Origin: Klebsormidium nitens
Taxonomy: Eukaryota; Streptophyta; Klebsormidiophyceae; Klebsormidiales; Klebsormidiaceae
NCBI GenBank assembly: GCA_000708835.1
Contig: DF237595.1
Coordinates: 1-47,677, forward strand
Direction of reading: 5' to 3'
Length of the DNA stretch: 47,677 nt
Shown piece by piece: positions 23,801-47,677 of the stretch. The position numbers and the translations under genes were made by a program. Below the pieces are notes generated by a model. The model was not told the origin of the DNA and made no database searches. It saw nothing but the letters and a program-made list of their open reading frames with translations. Within the stretch, counting starts at the first letter, position 1; every line of letters starts with the position of its first letter.

Positions 23801-25454
23801 GTGGCGACAAGTCGTCCTTGACAAAAAGGACAGTATATCTCTCCAAGTACCTCAAATCCTCTAGATCCCTAGGTAGAGATATACCGGCACGATGGACTCC
23901 CACAGGAAAGAAGTGGGTCCGACTAGCAAAGCATCCACGACGTCAAACTCCTGCACATTTTACCTGTAGAAAGCCAACCACAATGACTGGAAGCGTGCAA
24001 AATACAGGTGGCAACTCAGAGCGGAACTCCGTTCTAGGTCAACATTCAAAGGAGGCAGCCGCCAGGAGATTATTGATGGGGCTTGGATCCTACCTCCTTT
24101 CCGTCTGGAAAGCACCTAGCTGCAAAGTCAGGCCTCGGCCTCCCCACAGAGGACTTGAGGGCGCTGACGATTACGTTGGTGAAGACCACCGCGGTGAAAA
24201 GACCTGCGTGGACACAGTATGTTCAGCTTCTCAGCCCCTCTTCAGTTTCAAGAAACCTTGGTCAGAAACCTTGGTTATTGTCGGGAACTCTTGAGCTGAT
24301 TCGAGTGGACCATCAGAATGACTTCGTCGTTCTTGTGAGGTAGAAAGCGAAACGGAAGATCGGATAAAAGACGAATCACTGCAGTCGACGTAGCGCAGAG
24401 CAGGGCTTTCTATCAACGACTGTTGCTTTGCAAGAACCACGTTAGACCCTTCACAATGAAGTATGTGTGATTGTCCACTATGCATTCATCCGTCTGCGAG
24501 CAAAGCTCGACTTTGATGAGCTCTCATGGCTACACAGACGGGATGGAGGCACAAAGAGCTTATACAACCCCCTGACTACTTAACGGCCTGTACAGCCAAG
24601 CAGTATGATTGCGAGGAAGCCAGCAGCTAGATTACGAGGAAACGGCAGGGTGCCAGAAACAGTCACAATGTCTCACCTAGCAAGCCATGGTGCATGTCCC
24701 TCTTGTTCCGCTGAAGAGCGAAGAAGATGAGGACAGCAACGCCTGGAATGACCGTCTGGATGATCTGAGATGCGAGGCAGCGCAACAATTTGGCTTGGCA
24801 GACTTTGAATGGTTGAAGCAAGATCACTCATCTTCTCAAACGAAATGCTGTTCCCAGTATCAAAAACAACAACAATGATTCCCACCAGAAGACCCTCCTC
24901 CCCAGTTTCCAAGAACACTAACGTGGAACAGGGGCCCTTTCCATTGTTCCTCTCAACGTTCAACAGCAATGTGTGGCTACGAGTCAATCCTTGAATGAAA
25001 ACCCAGATCTCTTCAGTTTGGAAACGCCTCTGCATCTTCCTTCTAATGTTGACGACAAAACAATTTGAAAGTCTACACTCTGCAGTTTGCCTTCAATGCA
25101 ACATGGTGTTCCTTCACCCCCAACGAACAGCAACCCCGACAGTACTGCCAAACACTGTAGGAAGCTGCGTTTCCCAAATTCAGCGGGAGAATTGACCATC
25201 TTGTGGAACTAGGGTCTTACCTGCAGGGCCCAGCCCGGCACGGTGTTCTTCCTGATTGGATACCGCAGCCATACCAGATGGTCTTTATCTACATAGCTTA
25301 TGAACGTGGGGGCCACTAAGAGCACAACTTTGAGCAGTAGTAAGGAGACGCATAAGGCCCAGTCTGGCCAGTGCAACCGAAGTAGGCCCAGGAGAGAAAG
25401 ATCAGAGGATTGGCTCTGGCGCCTTGGTCGAGAGGAGTTTGCGGATGGACGCAT
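20834..25454 (-). CDS. LPP: Lipid phosphate phosphatase (PAP2 family)
   Basis: Predicted integral-membrane phosphatidate phosphatase, dephosphorylating phosphatidic acid and related lipid phosphates. Exons in transcript order: 25454-25221, 24764-24677, 24203-24094, 23577-23487, 22343-22155, 21338-21279, 20919-20834; all junctions are GT-AG and in phase, giving 285 residues. All three PAP2 motifs are present: KSSVGRPRP, SFPSGH and SRVDDNKHHWQD, which carry the catalytic His residues. Hydrophobic segments such as VSLLLLKVVLLVAPTF, VIPGVAVLIFFAL and ILVLFPMLLAILVGV fit the usual six-helix core. The tail is acidic (SEEEEHVSLRA). An in-frame ATG at 25580 would add 42 residues; the inner ATG gives a length closer to plant LPPs. 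The last cytosolic exon is poorly conserved and less certain. Confidence 0.9.
21860..22035 (+). mobile_element. Fragment of an LTR-retrotransposon reverse transcriptase
   Basis: The + strand reads CKPPFEIRLQSD, then a stop, then LPFGISKAPQTF, which resembles the Ty3/gypsy RT block K-PF-(I/T)-R ... PFG-(L/I)-x-x-AP-x-TF. A stop lies between the two parts and no other pol, gag or LTR is seen nearby, so it is a dead remnant. It lies in the phosphatase intron between 21338 and 22155, antisense to that gene. Confidence 0.45.
22305..22800 (-). repeat. Decayed copies of the exon 5 start in a phosphatase intron
   Basis: The edge of exon 5 (22307-22360 on the + strand, landmark GGCCAGGTAGCCGAGGCCCA) recurs in the upstream intron at about 22389-22440 (81 bp away, closely similar), 22610-22660, 22684-22735 and 22762-22800, with growing divergence. 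The nearest copy keeps an AG just before the copied exon start on the - strand and about a dozen in-frame codons, so it could be a cryptic acceptor. Confidence 0.6.
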
Positions 25455-25580
25455 CGTGGGGGCGGACAGGGAGCGGAAGAAAGTCCCTGCAGAGGAAAGA
25501 GCGCAGACAGGTGGTTCGCTGCGGAGGTTGTCAAGGGCGGTAGCAAGTTTGATGATAACAGGTAAGAAATCATCAATCAT

Positions 25581-27411
25581 AACAACAACAACATGAGAAC
25601 ATTCGTGGAAAGAGAACTTGCTGAGTGCGTTTGTGGTTCTAAGTAGGTAGCAAAACTTGGCCCTTCTTACTTGCTTCTAGAACGATGCTGCCCAGGCAAG
25701 CGCACAACACTCTCAAGCATTTTGGTAGTCAGTGTCAATACTGCTTCGGGCCACATTGAAGCGCCAGCTCATAAGGATTGCAAGATGGGGATATTATGGA
25801 GGAATGCTGTGGTGGTGGTACACGTTAGGGCCTCCTAAGTCTCCAGAAGAACCCCAATTTTCAAACCCTTTTTCAAACTCAATCGTGTGATCACAGTATT
25901 ATAGTTGTTCGAATCGCAATCAAACTTGGTCTTCTCAAATTGGACATTGGGTCTATAAAGATCAACGCAGATGATTGGCTAAAACTGTTGCTACCAAAAG
26001 TTTGATCAGTTATATCCAAAAAGCATGACAACAGCGCCAGCCTTAGTGCAGATTGCTTTGCACTTTTGTACAGGGTTTTCGCTGAAAGGAACTTTGCAAA
26101 ATGTAGTTTTCCTTGGTGGATTAGAGTAAAAAAATCTTACTTGTTCTGGACTCATATCCACCCCCCGAAGAACCCCATTGCCGATCAGACTGAGGTGGTG
26201 CCATTTGCACCCCAAGAGATGACCGTGTAGCTGCTACTGAAGAGAATTCAATTAATAAAAGGCGAGCATTGCGGGGGCAGAAGGCATGCACTCTTCCTGG
26301 ATATCCTATACACGCGCTGCCAATCCTTCGAAAGACAACAACATTTGATGACTTGAGTTGCTCAAGGATTACGCAAGGTGGCTGGACTGAATAATTATGC
26401 TGCCAAAGGCGTCCACGGATCAGCTGCATGAGCAGAAATGACATTGAGATGTGCAGACTCTTGAAGTTGAAGTTGGGCCGAGGCCACAGACCCTGTAAAC
26501 TTAGGGTTTGTCTGCATTTTCCCGTTTCTTATAACTTATGTGTATATAAGCCATGAGCTCGGTCATCGGACGGTTTGGAAGATATCTTACCTTGATTCGA
26601 CGGATATCACGACTCCCTGCCCGTGCATACGAGTAGGGTCTTCCAGGAGTTCGCCTGCATTTATAAGCAAGGCGAATACACATACGCAGCTTTCATGTGC
26701 CGGAAAGTGGGGCGAATATAAAGGCAGTACCTGGGATCTCGAAAACTCTCATGAGGATCTAATGAGCGCCCAGGTACAAACTTCGGATGAAAAGTTTCGG
26801 ATGTACCCCTATAAATATCGAAGGTCTATCACCGAAGTCTGACTCATAGCAAAATCTGCAAATATTACTTCATATGACAATGTATCCGGGCCCTCATGAG
26901 GAAGGAGGTGCAGACACGAGTCAGACAGCAGCACAAATGCTCGATCAAGATCTTGCAAGTGCAAGGAGTGGCAAGGGAGGGTGGTGCACTAGCATGGTGA
27001 ATTCCTTGTGTCCATAAGGGCCAAAGAGAAGAGCAGCTTTACCGGCTCGTGTAGGATCTTACAGGCTCTGGTGCCAGCTGTTTGGGTTAGGAAGCGCACG
27101 CTATATTGTCAAAATGCAAGCACAGCAGCTGTTGCTATGAAGTAGCTGGCGGTCACTCGGCCTTAACAGTGTAGGGTTACATAGAGCATTTGGTGGGCGA
27201 GGTTGATGAGCCAGATTATTGATAGGTGGTACTTTGAGGTGCCACCACACCTTGAAAGAGTGCATTTGGCTTGTTCAAGTTGTTGATCGTGCAGCTTTTG
27301 AACGTGGATAGGGGCTGTCGGATCAAGAAGAAAGCAGTGCGGCGATCAGTTTTGAACAGCCTTGTCAGGGACGCTCTGAAAGGTTGATGTGTTCTGATAG
27401 CCGCAAGCAAG
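25581..27411. other. Divergent intergenic region between phosphatase and ACF1-like gene
   Basis: About 1.8 kb between two divergently transcribed genes, so it should contain both promoters. I see no supported coding exon. It is fairly A/T-rich. No TATA box or motif can be assigned with confidence. Confidence 0.45.
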
Positions 27412-40893
<13,482 letters not shown>

Positions 40894-42446
40894 GGACACC
40901 AATAGTGCAAGCAAGAGGACTGCTTGGCTGTTTACGCTTGGCGGGCATGGAGATTTGCGGTTCCACCTTTCAAAAGCTTTCCAGGATTACCTTCTTTCCA
41001 ATATAAGTCGAAGCTCTTTGCCAAGACTTTGACGATGCATGGAGCATCCGCTTGTGATCCTCTACTGAACTTTGCGACATTGGGACAGTGACATGGCTTG
41101 CCAATCCCGCCGCGTTGCATTAACGACCTGATGTCCATTCCGATGCCAGGCTGCCGATTACAATGTCCGATAAACGACCGTGTAATGATGCCTGAGTGCC
41201 AGTTGATCGACCGTCCCATCGCGACCGTAACTAGTAAGATTCAAGAGACCGGGCCATCAGAGTCAGGCTGGCGTGAGGCCGCCTCTGCTCTGAGGCTTGT
41301 CAATCTGTCGCGGACCCTGAGTCCGGTCCATGCCGGCCGCCCGGCCCGGCCTGTGCATGGGTCAGGTGCATCCGATCAGCTAGCTCATTACCAAGATCTG
41401 ACCATGATCGGTTTGCGGCATAATTAACAAATTGGTGTTCGCAGCTTGCCATACATACATACATACATACTTCTTTTATATAAGGCCGTAGCGGTTAAGC
41501 CATGGACCTGGAACGCTGAAAACGATGTTCGATGAGTCCGGGCCTTGAATTCGACGAGCTATCTACTTGAAGACCTACATCCCTATTGCTACACTGCTAT
41601 TTTACCATCGGCCTTGCAGCCATTTTATTATCGATGTCTTCTAGTTAGCGAAACCATGGTCCGATAACAGCATCTCTATATGGAGAGATAAACTTGAGAA
41701 CGTTCCTTAGTCTACAAGATACTTACGTGATAGGAAAGTATTTGCACTTAAGCTTTGCATTAAGAGCGAGTTTAGTGCAGAGTTAGTAAATAGAGACATT
41801 CGTCGACTTAGCCGACCACGGCTCCGAACCGACGTTAAATCAACTAAATCTAAATCTAATATGTTGGCAAAGGTTCCATGTGTCAGTGCAATATATCGGT
41901 AGCTTCGAGTACTACAGAAATTGGCCGGGCTGGAGCGCGGCGGTGCGGGACCTACTACGTACTAAAATCGTTTGGATACCGGTATTTCTGCTGATCGGTC
42001 GATACTATGATATAATTAGATTACAGAACTCGAAGCATTGTATATAGAGCTATTGATCTATGCGCACCGTCAAAATGCACGAACCCTGATAGAACGCTTA
42101 AGTTGCAAGCCGGGCCTCCCTCTATCATGTGCATGAGGATTCTCGAGGCCAGGATGCTGAGTAAATTTGCACACGATGAGCAAAGCCGGGTCGGTTCTGT
42201 ACTTTGTACGTGGCGGCTAGTAGCAATTCATGTTTGTACGTCAATCTGCTATTTAACGAGTGAGTATATCTAATTACCTCGTGTCATTCGCAATCCTGAT
42301 CTGCTGTAGTCTCATCAACTGACACGAGTCTTTCTCTCGCATCTTGACAAATATATTGTCATCGTGGTTGTACCGTCGTATATGTACACAGTTATTTCTC
42401 GGTTAGTAGCCTGACCCATTCCTGAGAGGTGCAAAACTTGTTCACT
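40894..42446. other. Convergent intergenic region
   Basis: No gene seen in about 1.5 kb after the ACF1-like gene. The right part (about 41430-42430) is A/T-rich. A short ATAC microsatellite lies at about 41450-41470. The 3' UTRs of both converging genes should lie here. Confidence 0.5.
41450..41470. repeat. ATAC tetranucleotide microsatellite
   Basis: About five perfect ATAC units, directly visible. No gene overlaps it. Confidence 0.9.
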
Positions 42447-43286
42447 CTACACGGAATGCGCGTAACTCTTGCACAGGGCATCCAAGAACGCGCAGAAGCC
42501 CCTGAAAAAGTCCTCCGCGCCCGCGCGCACGCGCTGAACTGCGCGCCCGTCCAGCTCCTTCAGCGAGCGGCACATTGCCAGCACCTCGCCCTCGTGCTCC
42601 ACCTCTAGTTCAGCGTGCAGGCGGATCCACCGGAGCTCGTTCGGGGACAGGTGGAGGGAGCCGTTCGCCACGTGGCGATTGATGGCCTGCAAAACGAGAG
42701 AACATGGCTTGTGTTAGACGAATCAACGCAAGCTGAGGCCGAGATGGTCAAAACTTTTGATGCATCCTGCACAATGCTCCTAGATTTCATGCGTTGGCTC
42801 TGAAGGTCTATTCGAATTGCGGTTCGTGAAGGAACGGTGCATCAGTTCGACACGATGCCCGTTCAAACTTGATGCGCCAGTGACCATTGGAAGCTCGGCC
42901 GAAAGCATCGACCGAAGCCTATTAAGAAGCGCTGCCCTCTAGTCGAGGCCGCCCGCTTGACCCACGTTAACCGGAACCGTAACCCACCCCGAGGAGCGCG
43001 ATGTCAAAGTGCTTTGCCAAAGCCTCAGCGACCATGAACGCCCCCAGCATCCGCAGGTTGTCCGGGTTTAGATAACCCTGGTCGAAAACTTTCTTCAAAG
43101 TGTGAGCCGGAGAACCCGGCGCAGTCAGGACGTCCTGGGGAACAAGCTCCCCAAGCTCCCGGTTAAGCCCGTTAACCATTGTTTTCAGGAGGTTAGCGTG
43201 GCCGTCCTCTGCCCATCTGCCGTTTCCCAACTCGTCGTTCAGCTGACTGATGATGGTGGAACGGATCTCGTCATTCGGCGCGTGAA
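42447..43286 (-). CDS. Haem-oxygenase-fold di-iron oxidase-like protein (3' part only)
   Basis: Two - strand exons, 43286-42988 and 42686-42447, join in phase 0 (GT-AG) and end at TAG. They encode about 178 residues. The pattern LNDELGNGRWAEDGHANLL and, later, RLHAELEVEHEGE fits the DE-x-G...GH and H-x-x-E-x-x-x-H type metal ligands of the TenA/PqqC/haem-oxygenase-like di-iron oxidase superfamily; between them LGAFMVAEALAKHFDIAL is a typical helix. Substrate is unknown. A good acceptor precedes 43286 in phase 1, so the N-terminal third, which should carry the first ligands, is in upstream exons I could not find, or is lost. The family call is by motif and is moderate. Confidence 0.5.
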
Positions 43287-44920
43287 CTACAGAGGCATAA
43301 ACAAGAGTCGCAAGTCAGCTAAGTTGCGAGTCGGGACCGCGCAAGGCTGAGAACACTCTAGTCAGCGTTTGCCAGCCAAGAGTCGCCCTTTGCTGCGAAC
43401 TGCACGTGACAATCAACGGTGGGGAATCAGGCGGGGAAGAGTGCTTGGCAGTTGCTTGGGGTGCGTGGGAATCGGGGTACGACAGTGGGTTTTGAGCACC
43501 CAGGCTTTTGAGCACCCAGGCTGAATAACCCACGGTTTGTTCGTAGTGGGAGATTGGAGAAAAGCAGGGTTGGCTTTGAGCCCGCTTTGAGGGATTGATT
43601 GCCATATTCTGAGATCGTCACGTAAAGTGAGCATGAATGGCCAGCAGAAAAATGAGGCAGGGCCTGGGATTCTCTGCTGGCTAAACAATTATACTTTGTT
43701 ACTCTGAGACATGCTGGACTAGCTGGACTAGCTGGACATGCTGGACTAGCTGGACTCAAATGCGTTCAAAGAAAGTTCGGAAACGAAACCAAGTTCACAT
43801 ACAGTACATGCACCCACAGGATGACTTAAACATCTTTTTGCTTACATTGTTCAGTATCATCGATACTGGACGAAAAAAGCTTACCAGCGCCAAAAGCAAG
43901 ATAGGATGGGAAGCAGCACGTGCTATGCTCGAGGCTACGCACAAGGAGCGCTACCATCTGGGGGCTATCGCAGGCGCCAAACACGGGGTGCTGTGCAACG
44001 CTAGCAGGAAGGAGCTCAATGTCATGTGCCAGCGACTCTGCGAAGCTGGGCTGCTTGACAACAAAGGCCGGGCTAAGGCTCTGCAGAAGTCCGGGAAGAG
44101 CCAAGTGAGACGATCAAGGAAAGAGGTTCCGAATCGAACAGATGAAGGAGAGGTTGAGAGTGATCAGTCAGTCAACTAAAGGTACTCCCATTTTTCGTAC
44201 TGGCACTGGTCAGATAGTCTGGTGAGACTTTTGCCTGACGGTCCACAACTTCCCACCCTAAAAAGGCCTTTACAGTCCTTTAAAGTCCTCTCAAGCCCCT
44301 TATCAGTGAACTATCATCCGAGCAGCAACGGGGGGCATGTTCATTTATAAATTCCCCTCTTCAAATGCCGATTCATGCCGATAAATATAAACAGGGCATC
44401 TGCAGGAAGATCCTTCAATTTCGGACTTATTCCGAAAGCAAGTCTGTAGAACGAGAGCAAACTGAACCAGCATATATGGGTTGCACATGGAGAGTTTCTC
44501 CTGTTCCCTAATGGCCTCAAGCCCTGGCCCCCTCTTTATATGAGCATAGCAGAATTAGACTGTATTCGGCCTCATCAGCAAAGTAATAGATCGAGGTAAC
44601 TCTTTTTCTAGAATTAAGATGTGTGCAGTTTGCCAGCTGTTAATGATGACATGCTTAAGCAAGATGGAAGAGTACTTGGCCGTCCATGTAACGATAACAA
44701 CTCCAGCCATCGATAGGGTTACGGTAGCCAACTTCAGCACCTAATAAGAACAGCTCTGTACCAAGCTGGCTGCTCATTCACCCGATTGAAACGCAGTCCC
44801 TCCAGTGGTGCAGTCAAATCAGAACAAACAAGCAGGGCACAAGTACTACTTCATTTGTTGGCGTGTAGTACGCGAAGTGGTGCATGGCTGTAGCTTGCAA
44901 GATCGTTGAGAGGCTCTTAC
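43287..44920. other. Intron or intergenic stretch with short tandem repeats
   Basis: No exon with recognisable homology. It holds a duplicated TTTTGAGCACCCAGGC (about 43490-43525) and a tandem GCTGGACTA/GCTGGACATGCTGGACTA array at 43709-43757. A 139-codon ATG frame at 43760-44179 (+) encodes a basic protein (for example THKERYHLGAIAGAKHG) that I do not recognise; it may be chance or a small lineage-specific gene. If 44921-45211 belongs to the oxidase gene, this is intronic. Confidence 0.4.
43709..43757. repeat. Short tandem repeat, GCTGGACTA unit
   Basis: Five consecutive GCTGGAC-containing units of 9-10 bases, seen directly. Confidence 0.85.
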
Positions 44921-45211
44921 CCATTTCTCTGCCACCATTGGAGCTGGTTTACTGTTGATGGTCGTAGCTCGAACGGGATGCCCAACACGAGTGCTGGGCT
45001 GCCTGCATTGCCTCCGTACTCCTTCCTTGCAAACAGAGCCCGACGCAGGTGAAACTTGACAACTGTACTTGTGAAGAGCTATAAGTGAAGGAGCCAGTAC
45101 CAAACCGGAGAGAGCATGCCTGTTCTTCTCCGCTGCTGGTATAGAAAGGGTGGAACCTGAGGTACTTGACTGCGGCCTGCTGAGATGCCCCGCAGACCTG
45201 AGTAGTGCCAT
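44921..45211 (-). CDS. Candidate first exon with plastid transit-peptide character
   Basis: On the - strand an ATG at 45211 opens 97 codons ending in phase 0 at a strong donor (GTAAGAG, from 44920). The peptide begins MALLRSAGHLSRPQSSTSGS and is rich in Ser, Ala, Arg and Pro with few acidic residues, ending near HPVRATTINSKPAPMVAEKW; VRA-type sites are common at plastid cleavage points. It lies upstream of, and on the same strand as, the di-iron oxidase exons, and could be their first exon. At least one linking exon (phase 0 in, phase 1 out) is needed and was not found, so the link is only a guess. Confidence 0.3.
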
Positions 45212-45591
45212 GCTGAGCTGAACGAGCTGGAAAGACACGACGTGAGCTGCTGAAAGTATTCAAGTGGCAATCAAATCGATATAAGTGCTGCAATGCTCTT
45301 CTGGGAACCTGATAAAGGGGAATCTTGTTGTTGATGAGCCTGAGCTCGCGACGGTCGCAAAGGTGGTGCAGAGGCGGCCTGCACGCCGAGCCGAAAAGTC
45401 ACTTCTGACCTCTTGCCTCCGGTGCCCTGCCTGGCGCTCTTCATTAAATTCGTCTTCTAGGACATCACCAGCGGTATGCTCAAACAATTGCAAAGTGTCG
45501 CTTTCTCGTTCTGAAGTGGCCATGCTGCTCAAGGCTATTACAAGTGCGCATCGCTGCAACTTTCGAGCAATATTGCTGACAGTTTTCAGCT

Positions 45592-45749
45592 GTCAGGTAG
45601 GACTACCCTGCTAGGTTCGAATGTACCTAGTATATAGCTGGTTGTCCACAGGGTTTGACTCGATCTTAGGAGTCAGGACTACCCTGCTAGGTTCAAATTT
45701 CAAAACCAACACCAGGTAGCTGGTTGTCCACAGGGTTTGACTCGATCTT
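45592..45749. repeat. Tandem duplication of about 78 bp
   Basis: Both copies begin at GTCAGG(TAGG)ACTACCCTGCTAGGTTC and end with AGCTGGTTGTCCACAGGG followed by TTTGACTCGATCTT. Copy 1 is about 45592-45667, copy 2 about 45672-45749. The ends are nearly identical and the middle differs. Confidence 0.85.
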
Positions 45750-46213
45750 CAGACTTGACCACTCGAAACTTCTGAACGCGGCCCGGGGGTAGTAGACAGG
45801 ATCAGAGCTGGCCACGTGAGCAAGGTGCATGATGCAATTAAAGTGGGCGTGGGACCCGCGGGTCCCAAATTGACCGAATCTGATCGGACGCTGCAGATCC
45901 CATCGGCTCAATCGATCGGACCTCCATCGGACGGTATCGATGAGCTGTGACATAAGCAAGCGTCAGCGTACCGCATATATCTGGTACGGTACTTCTAGAG
46001 TTAGAGGTACCGCCAGAAAACCATGACGTCATGAAAGACTATGCCCGGTACACTGCAAATAGGGTACAACATACGCCGTCAGATGAGCCCAAGTTCTAGT
46101 GACACAATATTTGACCGTTAGATCGCGTTTCTCGGGCCAAATCACTTGCCCGGTATGCCCCCAAAAGCCTGCCCTAATAGCTTGGTGTTGCAACAAGGAA
46201 GAAGAAAACCTCG

Positions 46214-46304
46214 AAAAAGTTGGACCTCTGCGAATCGAACTCAGGACCTCGGCCGATTCAGCCGAGCTCAGGCGAGCGCGCTATCCACTTGAGCTACTGT
46301 GACT
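46214..46304 (-). ncRNA. tRNA-like Pol III unit, probably a tRNA pseudogene or tRNA-derived element
   Basis: Read on the - strand it has a box A-like TAGCTCAAGTGG (46296-46285), a box B-like AGTTCGATTCG and a TTTTT terminator (complement of 46214-46218). A T-arm-like stem precedes GAGGTCC, but the matching GGACCTC is missing at the 5' end. Box A to box B spacing is about 11 nt longer than in an ordinary tRNA, with two small hairpins where the anticodon arm should be, so no anticodon can be assigned. A working tRNA is unlikely. Confidence 0.4.
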
Positions 46305-46914
46305 TGGCCGACTCCTGCTTTAGGCTGGCAAGTTGGGGTTTTATACCCTGACGCCCCGTCGTACGTTACTCGGACCCGCCTTAATTACCTCAAGTCACGA
46401 GTCACGAGTCCCAGGGGTTCTAGCAATTTGTTTCCGGCCGTGCAGCTGAGAGCCCCGAGCCGATGACTCTGCCCGGGCTTTTCCCCCCTTACGCTGCAAA
46501 CCATTTACGGCCTGCTATTCTCAAGCTGCGGCTGACATTGATATTTGGGCGTTTCCGCACCATATGACCGATATCAAACCGTATACGACGTTGATGATGC
46601 TACATCGAGGGTCCATCCGACTCCAGGTTTCCTTCAAGCTCCCAAGGAAAATGTCTGCGTCGAAGCATTTTAATCTTTACAAAAGATCCAAACCGTTCAA
46701 AATATTCCATCGACCGCCACACACGAAAATATAGTTGCCGAAGTGATTCAAGGGGGTTGAGGTTTTGTAGAGCCGGGCCGGGTCGGAGTAGTCTAATATA
46801 GCCGGACAAACGTGCCCTGAATATATCTACTCGAATCAGGTGTTCCGAGACTCTTGAGTAGGATCGACGGAGAGTGCCCGGCCAGCGGAACAACTGGCCG
46901 GAACAAGGGCACCG

Positions 46915-47000
46915 GGCCTGCACGGCAATCTGCACGGCGGGCTTCGCCCGGCCGTGCAGAGATTCCCCCGGCCGTGCTATGCACGGCGATCTGCACGGCG
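46915..47000. repeat. GC-rich hairpin and short direct repeats
   Basis: The motif TGCACGGC-(A/G)ATCTGCACGGC occurs twice. Between them GCACGGCGGGC-TTC-GCCCGGCCGTGC forms a strong stem-loop, followed by another GGCCGTGC. It is a local inverted-repeat cluster of unknown role. Confidence 0.6.
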
Positions 47001-47677
47001 CCAGAACCCCTGGTCACGACCGACTCCGAGTCCGACGGTCCGACCGACACTATATAGGAGCCCGGGGCACCTTAACGAAGAACTCCAACCCGAAATGGTT
47101 ACGCGCTCCGCAGCTCGGAGGCTCACCCTAACCCATTAACTAACCCCGCCCGTCCCCCGGGTGCTTATCGTCGAACACAGCACCTCAAAGTCTGTGCCGA
47201 TGGAGCGTGCATCCGCACTGCGGCACAGGGCATCATCGTGATGGTATTATGGACTGCCATGATCGCAGTGGTCGATTGACGAAAGCTTCAACTTCACCTC
47301 CCATGGTGCCATGGTCAGCGTCCAGCTGATTGGCAGGCACTACTAGTAAGTGTTGAGTTTGCGGCGCTAGCTACGTACTACCACTAAGGCCGGCTAGAGG
47401 CGGCTAAAGCGTATCTCTGCAAGCAGGCCGTTGAAAAGTGTGAACAGGCTCCATGCATGTGCTTTGACCGTTGCTGGCAAGCCAACTCGAAAGCAGGCAT
47501 ACGAAAAACTTCACATGTCGTCTTTGTGGGGAAACTCCCGTCCTACGTACATACAGCCAGTTTGGACCGGCAGCTGGCCGCGCCTTGCAAGAATTGACAC
47601 TGACATTGACAATTGACATTGACAACAAGCCCAGCTGTCATGGCATAGAACATCGTTGTTGCATAAGCTCGAGATTC

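Larger units (their letters stand above)
45212..47677. other. Gene-poor end of the window
   Basis: No protein gene is supported. Visible structures are a tandem duplication, a tRNA-like unit and GC-rich hairpins, listed separately. Open frames are short and unrelated to families I know. Confidence 0.45.

Noticed and set aside
43760..44179. 139-codon ATG open frame on the + strand
   Set aside because: Basic composition but no recognised family, and no supporting signal beyond the open frame; not listed as a gene.
47055..47168. Possible third copy of the MITE-like element
   Set aside because: It shares only short CTAACCC/CGCCCGTCCC-like runs, and its ends form a weak inverted repeat; similarity is too low to claim by eye.

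Overview
This is a nuclear genome segment from a eukaryote, most likely a streptophyte (charophyte) green alga such as Klebsormidium. The evidence is GT-AG introns of a few hundred bases, G/C-richer exons in A/T-richer introns, a plant-type lipid phosphate phosphatase, a chromatin protein with plant-style PHD and SAND/ULT-like modules, and above all an animal-type nitric oxide synthase (NOS), which land plants lack but several streptophyte algae keep. The species is inferred, not proven. Exon borders below come from matching phase, splice sites and family motifs by eye.

Layout. (1) 1033-19324, + strand: a 29-exon NOS gene of about 1,460 codons, in the order NOS oxygenase, FMN flavodoxin, FAD/NADPH reductase, ankyrin repeats, C-terminal globin. 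It is the centre of interest. The fusion could make NO and oxidise it in one chain, but the copy has oddities: the Arg-binding catalytic Glu is Val, an in-frame TAA sits exactly at the start of the FMN domain, one base seems lost in exon 12, and intron 3 does not join in phase with canonical sites. (2) 20834-25454 (or 25580), - strand: a seven-exon PAP2 lipid phosphate phosphatase converging on the NOS gene, with a retroelement RT remnant in one intron. (3) 27412-40893, + strand: an 18-exon, roughly 2,444-residue ACF1/WSTF (BAZ1)-like chromatin-remodelling subunit with WAC, DDT, WHIM and SAND-like domains and three PHD fingers, including a 755-residue lysine-rich disordered exon. (4) 42447-43286, - strand: the two 3' exons of a haem-oxygenase-fold di-iron oxidase-like protein. 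A possible plastid-targeting first exon lies at 44921-45211, but the exons in between were not found. (5) 45212-47677: no gene seen, only a tandem duplication, a tRNA-like Pol III unit and GC-rich hairpins.

Recurrent structure. Introns of both the NOS and the phosphatase gene carry several decayed tandem copies of the 5' edge of the next exon, some keeping the splice acceptor and frame. Two inverted copies of a MITE-like element sit in NOS introns 15 and 17.
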